Assembly: GCA_037178855.1 (NCBI GenBank)
Contig: JASJZC010000005.1
Location: 6,386,001 to 6,450,000, forward strand
Length of the DNA: 64,000 nucleotides
Direction of reading: 5' to 3'
Source of the DNA: Oscheius sp. JU75
Taxonomy: Eukaryota > Nematoda > Chromadorea > Rhabditida > Rhabditidae
Shown here: positions 36,426 to 47,305 of the stretch, piece by piece
Layout: every line of letters begins with the position of its first letter
How positions within the stretch are numbered: position 1 is the first letter of the stretch
Notes under the pieces: generated by a model
The model's database searches: none
What the model was told of the DNA's origin: nothing
Seen by the model: only the letters and a program-made list of their open reading frames with translations
Made by a program: the position numbers and the translations under genes

Positions 36426-37356
36426 CCGCATTTTGACAGTTAGCGACTTCCCAATGGGGCCTTTCCGAACATGCAGAGGCGGCAGACGGCTGTCTCCCGT
36501 ACCATCTCAGCGCAGGCTTGAAATCACCTGCCTGCAAAAGTTAAAAACTTTCATTTTTCACATTCCTGTCTTTTTTTTTGTTTCATCAAGTGAAATCGAA
36601 GATGATGACGACGAAGAAAACATTGGAGAAAACTTAAAAACTTATGTAGCCCCTTTCTTTCCCCTTGTGAAAGTAAATGTGCTCAAATCACAATAGCGGG
36701 AACGAAAAGACTTTCAAGCTTTCTTTTCTATGCTGTTCTTCCTTTTTGTTGTTCATTCTCATTCAGTTCATTCCAGAAGCTATGGAGAAGTTCCTGAGCG
36801 TTCTTCTAAATCCTAGCAAAACCATCCGTCATGTTCATTGTTGTGCGCCAGCGGAATCAGGTAAGACTTTTGACCACTTGACCCAATTCATTCGTCCAGG
36901 CAATCATTTTCGGCTAAAGAAGGAGATTTTGGACCTAAACAAGCATAAAGGAGGAAAAGATTGTCTAGTAAGCGTTCTTCCTTGATTTTCCCGATCCTTC
37001 TTTAGGTTTCGGCAGCAACATGTAAATATGCGACCTCGTTACTTCTTCTGCTTCAAGATCTTGGCGACGGTGTCGTGAAAAAGGAAGCCTGTAAAAATAT
37101 CGACATATTCATGGACGCCATGATAACAGCAGCAAGTAATGAAGGAAAGCAACGCATCATTTTGGCAGTCTTTGCCAGTGAATCCCTCCATAACATCGGT
37201 GTCAGTGCGTTGACAGCCTTCCTCTCCATTCCTTCAGCTGTAGGGACTCTTTTTTTCGTACTAATTCATTGTTTCAGAACCCTGACTTCCGCATTTTGAC
37301 AGTTAGCGACTCCCCGTGGGGCTTTTCCGAACATACAGAGGCGGCAGATGGCTGTC
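36426..37356. repeat. Two local direct duplications
   Basis: A 68-69 base segment beginning ccgcattttgacagttagcg occurs at 36426-36494 and again at 37289-37356 with a few differences. Separately, about 40 bases of the acidic exon at 36272-36312 recur at 36589-36629. Both are in direct orientation. They indicate recent small duplications around the boundary of the two unrecognised genes. Confidence 0.75.
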
Positions 37357-38433
37357 GACCAGTGGAAATGCTACTTTACGATTCTGCCGGTTTGTTTCCC
37401 CCCGTTCTACAACCTTTTTTTCCAGAAAATATTATCAAACAGCTCGTGGAGAGTGTCGTCGAGCAAACAGGCCTAGACGAACGATTTGTAAACCTCGTGG
37501 TTCAGTCCGTTTCTGATCATATCCTCGACGCTCATCTCATTTCCAAAATTGTAAGTTTTAGTGCTTTCTAATAAGGTTTTACTTGAGTGTATTGATGTAA
37601 AACGGTTCGTCACAAACACGGAACCAGGAAAAGATAGAAATAAGGCTATTTCGGATGAGATACGTCGGAAAATGGTGAGTCTTTCTGTATTTTTCCAAAA
37701 TCAAGTTTTTTTTTTTCAGAATGAGCTAGAGGCACACGTGATTCTCAAGCCAAGTGCTGACAAAAAGGGCGAAAATATTCTGGAGATGCCTATCCTTGAT
37801 CAGTGAGTTGTTTTGTCTTTATTTGGAATATTTTGAGTCCGGTTTATCTCGATCCCTTCCCCGAAAACAGTATAAAAAGTTATTGTAAACAATTGCTGTT
37901 GCCAAAACAAACTCGTTTTAGACTTCTTCTACTGGCCTCGTTCTGTGCGACACACAATGGTTCAGCGAGCGACAAACGTTTCTTCGTTAAACATCATGGA
38001 AAAGAAAAACGGAATGAGAACAGGGAACGAGCAGTGGAATTGGCGGCCGAGCAAAAAGAGGTACTTTTCATTATTTTTCTTCCGAATGTCATATTTCAGA
38101 ATGGTCCGAAAGCGGCCGATGCGCAGCGGATAACGTTCATTTTCCAAGCCTTCCTTCAACAGATCCAAGAAGAGTTCGAAAGAACAAAAAAGATCAAAAT
38201 CGCAGTCTTCGATCCTCTGCCTCAGTTGGCCAGTCTCGACAATACTTCCCAGGCTACTCGTTCGTCTAGCTACGCCAACATTGACCAGCCAAAAGTCAAA
38301 TGTATGATTTCCAATGAGACAGTTCAGAAAATTGCCAGGTTGAGCACTTTCTTATTTTTTAAGATTTCCGTCTTTTAGATATTTCGGTCTCGATTTGAAA
38401 AACTACCTCGAACGATCTGTATCAACTATGTGA
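36782..38433 (+). CDS. Unrecognised helical protein
   Basis: The start MEKFLSVLLNPSKTIRHVHC is followed by short introns with clean GT-AG ends. Exons read RLKKEILDLNKHKGGKDCLV, SLLLLLQDLGDGVVKKEACK, NIDIFMDAMITAASNEGKQR, IIKQLVESVVEQTGLDERFV, HILDAHLISKI, VLLECIDVKRFVTN, AQRITFIFQAFLQQIQEEFE and ISNETVQKIARYFGLDLKNY, ending SVSTM. The protein is mostly helical, soluble and without obvious motifs; the DLGDG and armadillo-like helices hint at a scaffold, but I cannot name a family. One exon (about 37299-37390) includes a 68-base segment repeated upstream at 36426, so that exon may be a recent insertion or an artefact of my joining. Confidence 0.5.
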
Positions 38434-38989
38434 ACTCGTTTGTACTTTGCCCAGTTTGTATACATAAAAGCCTCGAATTAGAAATGGATGAAGAGCGACG
38501 GAAGACAATCCAATATGAATAGAAGTGTCCAGCTGTGAGGGGAATCGATCAAAGGGCAGGCGAGAGAGTCGCTGGCTCCATGAGTTCGAAGGGGAGACCG
38601 CAGAGACAGCTGTTCCCCTCCGAGCTAAGGTTTCTCCGGTCGTCTTGTCTTTCTAGCCTATAAGGGCGATCTTTTCTGGAACTTTTTTTTTAGACCAAAC
38701 CCCTTTATTTCACTCACAGCAAAAAGTCATTTCTTATCAGATCAGTTTTAGTGATTCACTTTTTACCAGAGACGAGCTTTAGTTTCTTCTATTTTCATAT
38801 GCTTTCAGGCATCGTTTATCCTTTGGCTCCTCGAAAATGCTCTTAGCAAAGAGAAAACATTAGAAAAGCATTTTTCAGACCTAATTCTTCCGTCAAATAA
38901 ACTGATTTCTGCACCGATCTTGACGCTCATGTATGTGGTCTTCCGTGCGCTACTCTGCCCTTCCGACTAGCGATATTCACGAGGAAGAA
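38434..38989. other. Intergenic, no gene seen
   Basis: This lies between the unrecognised helical gene and the UNC-24-like gene on the same strand. No supported exon or repeat was found. It presumably holds the promoter of the latter. Confidence 0.5.
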
Positions 38990-40480
38990 ATGGAAGAACG
39001 ATCCCGACCGATGGAGTTTGGAATGCCAGAGGGCACTTTTAGCAGTGCGTTCACCTATGCTAACTACAACGACCTGGACAAGATGGGATATGTGGCTCCG
39101 AAGCGGTGAGTTAGGAAAAACTGAACTGTTTTGAAAAAGATTTCAGATACGGACAGATCACAGGTAATCGGTTTGGTGCCTTCACTTATTCGATTCAAAG
39201 TAATGAAGACGATGTGGAGGTGAAACCGATGAACACTGTTGAGCTACTTATTTACGGCTTCAGTATACTCTTGGTCGCTTTCACTCTACCTTTTTCGCTA
39301 CTTTTCACACTCAAAGTGAGTCTCTGACTCTTTTCAATAAGTCGACAAGTTTAGTTCGTGAACAACGCTGAAAAACTGGTGGTAATGCGGATGGGACGAG
39401 CTCAAAAAACTCGTGGTCCCGGTCCGACCTTCGTTCTTCCATGCATAGACTCGACTCATCGAATAAGCACTTCAGTTACAGCGTTCAATGTTCCTCCTCT
39501 TCAAGTATACTTTTCAATTTACGTAGACTACGGGGTGTTCAGGTCATAACAGCCGACAGAGGCCTGGTTGAGCTAGGAGCCACAGTTTTCCTCAAAATTA
39601 GGAACCCAATCACAGCTGTCTGTGGTCTACAGGACCGGAACAATTCAACGAGAACGCTGGCAGGGACAATGCTCTACAGATACATAAATAAAAAGAGGAT
39701 CTGTGAACTGACTAATCCTCAGGACAGAAGAATTCTTGGAGCTACTTTCAAGGTAAGGAAACAGGCAGATTCAATAAAGGGGTTCAGGATGAATTGGGTG
39801 GCTTCACAGGTCAGTATGGAATCGAAGTCACAGACGTGGAAATCTCGGACATCAAGGTGATCAAAGAGGGAGAGAACATGGGGATGGCAGCATTGAACTC
39901 TGTGGCCAACTCGGAAACGGGGAAGCAGCTCTGGAGTGTAAATTTGAAAATGAAGAAATGATAGGTTGGTTTTCAGCTGATCAGTCCTCACGTAGAAGAC
40001 TACACGAAGTTCGCAGCTGAACAGGGAAAGTTAGCTGAAAGTCCTGGCTCATCCACCTCCAGTACGATGATCACGATCCCCGAAGAGAGTCTCATCGAAA
40101 CTGCTGAGCCTCTATTCGACCTTGACCATCTTCTAACAATAGTCAACATGGCAATTGACGACCAGTTGACAAGATCAGTCGGTCGAGTTTTTCAGGTAAC
40201 TCTAATCTATTTTCTGTTCAAAACTCTGGTTTAGATCAATTGCCCTGGTATCGATCCACTATATGTTGACTTGAAACATCCTCCTGGGCTAGCAGGCAAG
40301 GGATTCGCCCCGAATCCCGACGTGGTCTTCGAAACTTCCCAGCAGGTCTTCTACGACCTGCTCAAAAAGAATCTCTCCCCTGTCAACGCCTATATGAACG
40401 GGACTTTGAAAGTCAAGGGACAGATCCAGGATGCCTTGTCGCTCAAGTATCTTGCCGAAAGGGTCTCCCAACTTTTGTAA
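38990..40480 (+). CDS. unc-24: Stomatin-like protein with SCP2 domain (UNC-24/STOML1)
   Basis: This protein combines a stomatin/prohibitin-homology domain with a C-terminal SCP2 sterol-carrier domain, an arrangement diagnostic of UNC-24 and STOML1. In C. elegans UNC-24 works with MEC-2 and UNC-1 on DEG/ENaC channels and locomotion. The start MEERSRPMEFGMPEG is followed by the membrane-inserting hairpin VELLIYGFSILLVAFTLPFS. The stomatin core reads VNNAEKLVVMRMGRAQKTRG, PGPTFVLPCIDSTHRISTSV, TADRGLVELGATVFLKIRNP and ERTLAG-like NSTRTLAGTMLYRYI, then YGIEVTDVEISDIKV. The SCP2 part reads LYVDLKHPPGLAGKGFAPNP, DVVFETSQQVFYDLLKK and NAYMNGTLKVKGQIQDALSL, ending RVSQLL. All family segments are intact. 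Confidence 0.92.
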
Positions 40481-40521
40481 TCGCTGATCTCAAATGGTGC
40501 CATGCAATAAACTGTGCCTCT

Positions 40522-41716
40522 TCATTTCCAAGCATTTTCAATCTGTTGAAAGTGTATGTCACTCATCTGCTGTTGACTGATTTCTGGAGTTCGAGATTCT
40601 CTTCTCATCGGTATAAATTTCTCTCTCCACGTCTCAAAACTGTAGATGGTGGTGATGTTTATGATCAGAGGGAAACTGAAAGAATCTATTGGAAAGGAAT
40701 CTTCTCTTACCCGGAGAAACAAAGCTGTAAAATCATAGACACTCGAGCCTGTAACGCCGGATCTTCTTCCAATGTCATGACCAGTGAGAACATGCAGCAA
40801 CTGACGATGACAATAACTATGATCGTCACAATTTTTGTTCGAATCAACTGAAACCTAAAATGTTGAACGGTAGTCACCTACTCGCAATATTTTCCAGTTC
40901 TCTGCGTGCTGGAACTTCCGACTCAGGGTATAGTCTACTTTCGACGCCAACAACTTGTCCATTTTTTTGTTCGTGTACCGAATTCGAAAGGCTATCTGCA
41001 ATCGTTTTGTTATTTTGTGAATGAGTTCCTCACCATAATGCTGAAGACCTGAAGTACGAAGGCTGGAACAACGCAGGTAAAGTAAGACCGGAAGGTGTTG
41101 CAGAAAGTGAGCAGGGTCATTATGAACGAAGAAGAGAGTATGAGTACCATCAAGGTTGTCGATATCCACAATCTCCTCAGTTTTTCGTAGTCACCAATGA
41201 ACCAAGAGGCAAAAAGTCGTTCGCACAACATGGCCGGAATCTTGACAGCGTGGGTCATAAGGAACCAGCCTTGGATGAAACCACAGTAGAGAAGGGGAGT
41301 GTCGTGGCTGAGATCTCCTGAAAATTTTAGGTCGTTCTAAAGTTCTTTGAATGAAGAATAACAGCAATTGATTTAGCGGTCCAACTCCTGACCGAACAAG
41401 AGAATATAGGGTGAAACATACCTGTAAACGTGAATAGCCCTCTCTCGACCAGAATCAGAACGACTCTTGCCGTGGCGAATGGGAAATACATTATCTCATA
41501 TAGATTCAGAATAGTGATCAAGTTACAATGTGCTGCCCGGATAGTACAACCAAAATAAATTGTGACCAGAGAAGAGACAGACGTTAGCAGAATAAGAACA
41601 AGTTCCAATGCATGGCAGAAATCAACATACACGTGTCGACCATCTTCAAACAAGGCCGTTGTGTTGGTCAGATATATTGCTCGTACGGTGTCATCAGGAT
41701 ATGTGTGAAGGTCCAT
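40522..41716 (-). CDS. Sre-family chemoreceptor
   Basis: This is a seven-transmembrane chemoreceptor starting at 41716 (MDLHTYPDDTVRAIYLTNTT). Helices include HALELVLILLTSVSSLVTIY, ILNLYEIMYFPFATARVVLI and WISTTLMVLILSSSFIMTLL. The loop KIPAMLCERLFASWFIGDYE contains the ER.FA motif of Sre and related receptors. The third intracellular loop has YTLSRKFQHAENWKILRV, matching the L..R(F/Y)Q..EN signature of Sre. Helices 6 and 7 follow as TKIVTIIVIVIVSCCMFSLV and FPLIINITTIYSFETWRE. The stop is at 40522, convergent with the UNC-24 end 42 bases away. No disabling mutation was seen, though one intron near 41330 was not checked base by base. Confidence 0.8.
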
Positions 41717-42422
41717 CTAAAGTCCGAACAGCATAAGAGACAAACAAGACCGGAGAGAGTCTGGAGGAAGACTATTAGGAAGAACTGCCGATGAATTATG
41801 CACTAGCCGGGACGATAATGAGCAGTCGACATTGCGTTGTCTTAGAGTGTTTTGCTCGGAAGTAAGTCATCAAATTGGGAAAAGCAGATAACCCGTCAAG
41901 TATTCAAGAGGTAACAGCAGCGTCGGCAAAATAATGGGATTGGACGAATGAGGAACTGAATGTGAACTAAGTGCCTTGTGATGACTCTTTGATACGTTAG
42001 ACTGTAAAAGTATTTTACCTGTGGTTTCTATCTTTTTTGTTATTTCAGCAGATGCTAAGAAAGACCTATTGTTCTCGAAACTTTATTGAACGTGTTCAGT
42101 AGGGAATGACTGAACCCTAAAATGAATTAGACGATCAGACGCTGACACAGACAGAGTTTAAAGGTCTGAGTCAGTGAGTATCAGGCTGATTACTGTAATG
42201 ACATTTGCTCCAGTGATTGTAAGACAAACTCATCGAAACGATTTTTCATTCATACTGAAGTAAAGATGAACAATTTGGTCTTTGCACATGTGCGGCTCCA
42301 TCGAATAGAATGTTTTGCGCCCAATTTCTCAGGACTAACTTAATTTAACGGCTGATACTTGACGAATTAGTTCTTCCGTGTTTACATCCGCATCGAAGAT
42401 ATGTTTATTATCTATTGCACAT
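41717..42422. other. Intergenic, no gene seen
   Basis: This is upstream of the Sre gene and downstream of the oxidoreductase gene. No supported exon, RNA gene or repeat was found. Confidence 0.5.
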
Positions 42423-44176
42423 TCAGTAATCGAACACGGTCACATATTCGGGGACAGCACTGATCACGGTATTTTCGGCCGCCGCCTTCATTAGTTCTGC
42501 TGTAAAAGCTGTCACGTACTTCTGAAAACTCTCAGCTTCTGCTTCCCTTGAGAAATCAGGAATGTCTTTGCATACTTCTCCATTGGCTTCTTTCAAGGAC
42601 CTCTTGCCCATCAGAGCCATTTGAGCGATAGAAGCCATGAGAGTCAGCCCGAAATTGTTCTGATCGAGACGGTCAGCCACTGATCCACTAGCTGTACCGT
42701 CAAGAATCTTCTTCGGAAGGTCAGGTTCGGCGGCGATTGGTCTAGCCAGTCCGATACCGTCGGTCGAACCTTCCTTGATAGCGTTGACCATGGCTCCAGC
42801 TGTTCTGAAGCCTCCAGTCACGTATACTACTGTGTTCTTGAAAACGGGACGGAGCTGAAATGTGTTTGTTGTGGAAAATAGTGTTTACTACCTGATCAGA
42901 GAACTCGAGGAAGAAGGCTTCGCGTTTCTTCGTTGATTCGCGAACATGTTGGAACGCAAGTCTCTCGTAATTGCCGCCACTGAGCTCAATGAAGTCGAAA
43001 CCCTTGTCCTGAAATCCAAATGTTGATATCGGGACACAAACAAATGCCATATTTTGAAATAACTGGTAACTTACATCGATGATTTGGGACATGATCTTGG
43101 CATCATCTAGACTGGCCTCGTTGTTCTGGAAGTCGTACGAGTTGAACTTCAGTCCTACTAAGAAGCCTGTCTCTTTCGGAATTTCTTTCCTAAAGTAGCC
43201 TGTTCAACTTCGAACTAGCCTGAAACTACCTAATACCATCATAAATCTCCGTGACGATAGTGAATCTCTTCTCAGCGCTTCCACCATATCTATCTGTCCG
43301 TTTGTTGATACTGGGGTCAGTGAATTGGGAGAGGAGGTAACCATGGGCTCCGTGGAGCTGAACACCATCGAAACCTGAAACAACCCTTTGGATACCATCC
43401 CGAAAATGTATTACCAGTCTCGTAGGCAACTTTAGAAGCATAGATGAACTTGTCGACAACTTCTTCCTTTATTCTCTCAAGAGGAATTGGAGTTGGCTTG
43501 GCAAAGACGCCAATAGAACTGTTCTTGATCTGAGCATCAGAGGAAGACCAGGGATTTGGATTGATATTGGCTGGGGTTTGACGGCCTCCCTAAACATTTT
43601 ATGAGGAACTGTTCAAACACAAGGAAGAATTTCGTTTACTGTTTTTGAACAGCGAGTTTATCTTGAACGCTAGTTCTTTGACCAAAGTTCTACTTGAACT
43701 GGTGTCAATTTCAACTTTGGCGGAATAAATCAAGCACAAATGTTTAGTAAGACTTACATGAGAGATTTGAAGGATTCCCAAAGATCCCTTCGCCTTCATG
43801 ACCTTGGACAGACGCTTGAGCTGTTCCCTCAGCTCCTCTCCGTCGTTCTCCTTGCAAATAATAACGTTTCCAGCAGCCTCCAAGTGGTTCTGAATTTGCT
43901 ATCCTCCAGTCGGTGAATTTGCTAACTAACCGGGTCGACCATAACATTTCCACTGAGAATCATCCCGAACTCTCCGTGGGCCCACTTGTCGTAAATGTTT
44001 ATCAGTCTCTCGGTCGGGATTCCTCGCTTGCTGAGATCGGAATCCCATGTCGAGACTTTTTCGGTCATCGAGGCTTTCAGAAATACATTCTTCGCGGTAG
44101 TTCCATTGGGAAAGATGAGTCTCTTGCTGAGAATGGAAGGGTCAACAGCGTCACCAGAAATACGAGCAGAAACCAT
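42423..44176 (-). CDS. NADH:flavin oxidoreductase, old-yellow-enzyme family
   Basis: This FMN-dependent TIM-barrel enzyme is related to bacterial NADH:flavin oxidoreductases/NADH oxidases. The start [13 protein letters not shown] at 44176 directly follows a tttcag acceptor, which favours it over the in-frame ATG at 44197. Family blocks are [109 protein letters not shown] and [20 protein letters not shown]. The HGAHGYLL and RTDRYGG segments form the FMN and substrate site. The gene has about seven exons with short introns and one of about 160 bases. Nematodes encode several such proteins of unknown physiological substrate. A fused second NAD-binding half, as in 2,4-dienoyl-CoA reductase, is absent. 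Confidence 0.9.
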
Positions 44177-44851
44177 TGTAAAACTGAAAGTTTTCATAAG
44201 GAAATTCTTAAAATACTTTCAGTTTTTAAGAGGGAGAGCGCGGAAAAGAGTAACACCAACCGCAACACTCTTGGGGGTGTATATGTACCCTTGTCGGCGT
44301 GCTTTTTGGTCGGAAAGATGACAATTGGTCGCGAAGGCAGACAGGGCAAAATTGTCATTCTCATCATCACCGAGGCCCTGTTTAATCCAGTTTAGGAAAC
44401 TATGCACTATTTCTCATTTTTTGAAACACCTTGATCGAATCTATGAAAATGTGTTAGCGAGAGTAATTGAAAAGTGAAACGTGCCAAAGAGCCACCGTGT
44501 GCTCACGGGCTCGGAGTTAGTCAAACAATACAAAGAGTTGTTAACGGGTAGTTGTAAGGGGGACCAGATCAGAGATCAGGAGCTGATGTAACAAAATGTG
44601 AGAACTTAATATCCACTCGAGATAAAAGCCCAGATGTCACGGTAGACTGACTGGAACATCACCTACCTGTCACGAGCCCATCAGTCACTTGTTCATGAAA
44701 AAAGTTGGCTGTATAATTACAAAGACAGCGTATAGCTAAACGGTATCCTATTTTGTTCTTCCATTGAAGCTTTTCTGCTTCACAGGTTGCCAAAGGTTGC
44801 CAAAATAGAATCAGTCGAAAGAGTATTTACAAAACAATAGTTACAACCCAA
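44177..44851. other. Intergenic, no gene seen
   Basis: This is the spacer between two minus-strand genes. A short hairpin-prone stretch lies near 44490-44515 (agcc/ggct arms). No supported exon was found; open frames at 44219-44407 are not convincing. Confidence 0.45.
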
Positions 44852-46390
44852 TCAAGTATGAGATCGAATGATGTACTGAATGTCTTCTACGAGACTTGAG
44901 ATCTTCTTCAGCAGGAACAGTCTAGCTCCTTCGGGATCCTCACTCTCCCGACATCGCTCCTCTCCATGGGCCCCTGTCAGCAGAGCCACCACGTATGCAG
45001 TGAGAGGGAAATACCGGTCACACGCCATGAGAACCTGTAAACAGGATGCTTTATCATCGATAGTTGTTTTCACCTGATTGCAAGTGAAAGGAATTGGCCG
45101 AGAGATTGACCAATGAGACTGGAACGACTGGCAATAGTGGGTCACGTAGTCGTTCAGATTGAGTCTTTCTTCGGGAGGCAGGACGTAGCAGAAGAGTCGA
45201 GATAAGTCGTGTCCGATATTTCCAAAGTGCGATGTCTGAAGTATCTTTTATATGGAAAGGTAGATTTCACTCACCTGGAAGTCGATCAGACCATCAACAT
45301 AAACTTGCCCGTTCTTCTCAGAAAACAAAAAGTTTCCGAGCCAAGGATCTCCGTGACAGAGCAGACGTTCCATTCCAAAAGAAGAGGTTTGAACTTCACT
45401 AGTTACCTACCCAATACTTCGTCCATATGGTCCAATTCGGCATTAACGTGTCTTTGCGACAGATACTTGTAGCTTTTCTTCAAATGGGAAACTGTTCTCA
45501 CATGCCCTTGGCCCAAGAACTTTTCAGTTGCTTCCGTGAGAACTTGGTTATACTGAATCTTTCAAATTGTGGGCAAAATCCAGTACTTACATTGAGAATA
45601 AGAGGTCGGAAAATATCAGAAACGACTCGTTCTGACAGCTGATCTTTCTCTGTTTCACTAAAGTACTGGGAACATGCGTGAAACTTTGCCAAAACGTCCA
45701 AAATCTGAACAGATTGTTTGATCGAAAACAGTAGACAATACCTTGTAGACCAGACTTCTTTCGAGGTATTCGAATGGTTTGAGAGTCACCATCTTCTCGT
45801 GAAAGTCCATCAAGATATAGCCTCTTTGACTAAAGTTGACGGGTTTGGTGATATAGGCATGTGGACCGGGAAAGAGATCACGTCCGGACAACTTGTGGAA
45901 GATTCTACATTCCGCATTGTGCATCTGATCATGGATTGTATCAAAATACAATACTGCGATACCTGTTTCAAAAGACGCATCTTGTTAGCATCCTCAGTCT
46001 CTTCTGCCTTGAGCGCTCCGTTCAAAAGATTATTGTTTTTGTTTCGCAGGGACACTATCTGAACGGTCTTGCTCATTGCCAATCAAACAAACAGACCAAC
46101 CTTGATTACCAGCTTCCCAATGGAAACAATTTGATCTCCCAATATACAGTTTCCATCGATATTTTCTATCACTCCAGTCCTTGCCACAAAGCCCTTTGTC
46201 TTTTGATCTGTTCAATTCGAAGTTCTCGTACCTTTCCATGAGCAATGTCGTTGGCAGCAGCTTTAGCTCCCAAACAAGCATTGGATCCGTACTGGATGAC
46301 GAGATCCTGTTCGAGCTCCTTCCAAGTAAGATCAGTACCCAGAATATTCTTTCCTTCAGTGTCGTGAGTGCAGTCAGGATGAAGAAACAT
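44852..46390 (-). CDS. CHK-kinase-like (EcKinase/DUF1679) protein
   Basis: This is a member of the nematode CHK-kinase-like family, related to choline and ecdysteroid kinases. The start MFLHPDCTHDTEGKNILGTD at 46390 is the first ATG; the reading frame is open further upstream but without ATG. Then come LTWKELEQDLVIQYG and a glycine-containing segment. The middle part has PHAYITKPVNFSQRGYILMD and MVTLKPFEYLERSLVYKILD with AKFHACS. The catalytic loop is LLCHGDPWLGNFLF, followed by the metal-binding LIDFQ and GHDLSRLFCYVLPPEERLN. The end reads SLVEDIQYIIRSHT. The Brenner-type HGD and DFQ motifs are intact, so activity is plausible. The substrate is unknown for this family in nematodes. Confidence 0.85.
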
Positions 46391-47305
46391 TGGCGGGAAT
46401 GAGCCGTGAAATAGGAAGGGAGTGGCGCCTGACAGTTTGCAAAACAACTCGCTATGGGAGAGAGAAAAAGGGAAACATAACGTCAGAAAAACAGAGGTCA
46501 GTGGAGAAGATTAGAGATTGGAGAGAGTGACCAGAACTGCCAGATGTTATGCGGACTAAAGATCATCGAACCTTGGAACGTAAACAGTTTCGGGTTTGCG
46601 ACTCTTTGATCACTAGTAGACTCACCGAAACTTACCATCTGGCTGTCGTGATTGTATATCTATCCGGAACGAATGGAAGTAAGCGACGAGCTCTCCGAAG
46701 TGCAATTGTCGGAATAACTATTGACAAAGAGTTATAGTGTGTGGATAACCCTTGACCTGAAACTTTCTGTACAAGAAGCAAGAGTCCACTGGCGATGGCT
46801 CTTCTGCTACCGCATGGTTCCTCGTCTGGTCTACCAAGTTGTGCTTCTACTGTGACCAGTGTCAACTACTTTCTCTACAACTACATTTGCTTCTGTGCCT
46901 TTGAACAAGCTGCTGTCTTCTGTAAGTCTTTGATTTTTTGACGCTTCGTGGATGTATTTTAGTAACAACAGAACTCTTGTTACGGATTTTTCCACCCAAA
47001 GAGATGATTCCTGTCCGATTCCCGATGGTCCCGAGCTCTTCCTAACGGGTGTTCGTCACCGGCAGCCGGTGTTTCTCTTGTTTGCCGTCTTCCCCCGAGG
47101 CGTGGACCAACCGAGAGTGTAAAGTCGCCCAAGCCGCCTCCACCTCAATATCCGCGCGAACCTCCGGAGCAGAGTCATCCGCACCCAGACCTTTCGAATC
47201 ACGCATAGCCTTTTTCATTTGTGGTTTTGTACCGAGACCTGGCCGTACTATCCCTCTGCATCTCTTTTTGCTTCTTATGATTTCACTTATGGACAGTTCA
47301 GACAA
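46391..47305. other. Upstream region of the LIM scaffold
   Basis: Coding-like pieces occur on the plus strand: an exon-like ORF from about 46797 (MALLLPHGSSSGLPSCAST), a proline-rich stretch at about 47101-47214 (ESVKSPKPPPPQYPREPPEQ) and SYDFTYGQFRQ just before 47306. Some could be 5' exons of the LIM gene, but I could not join them in a consistent frame. Confidence 0.35.
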
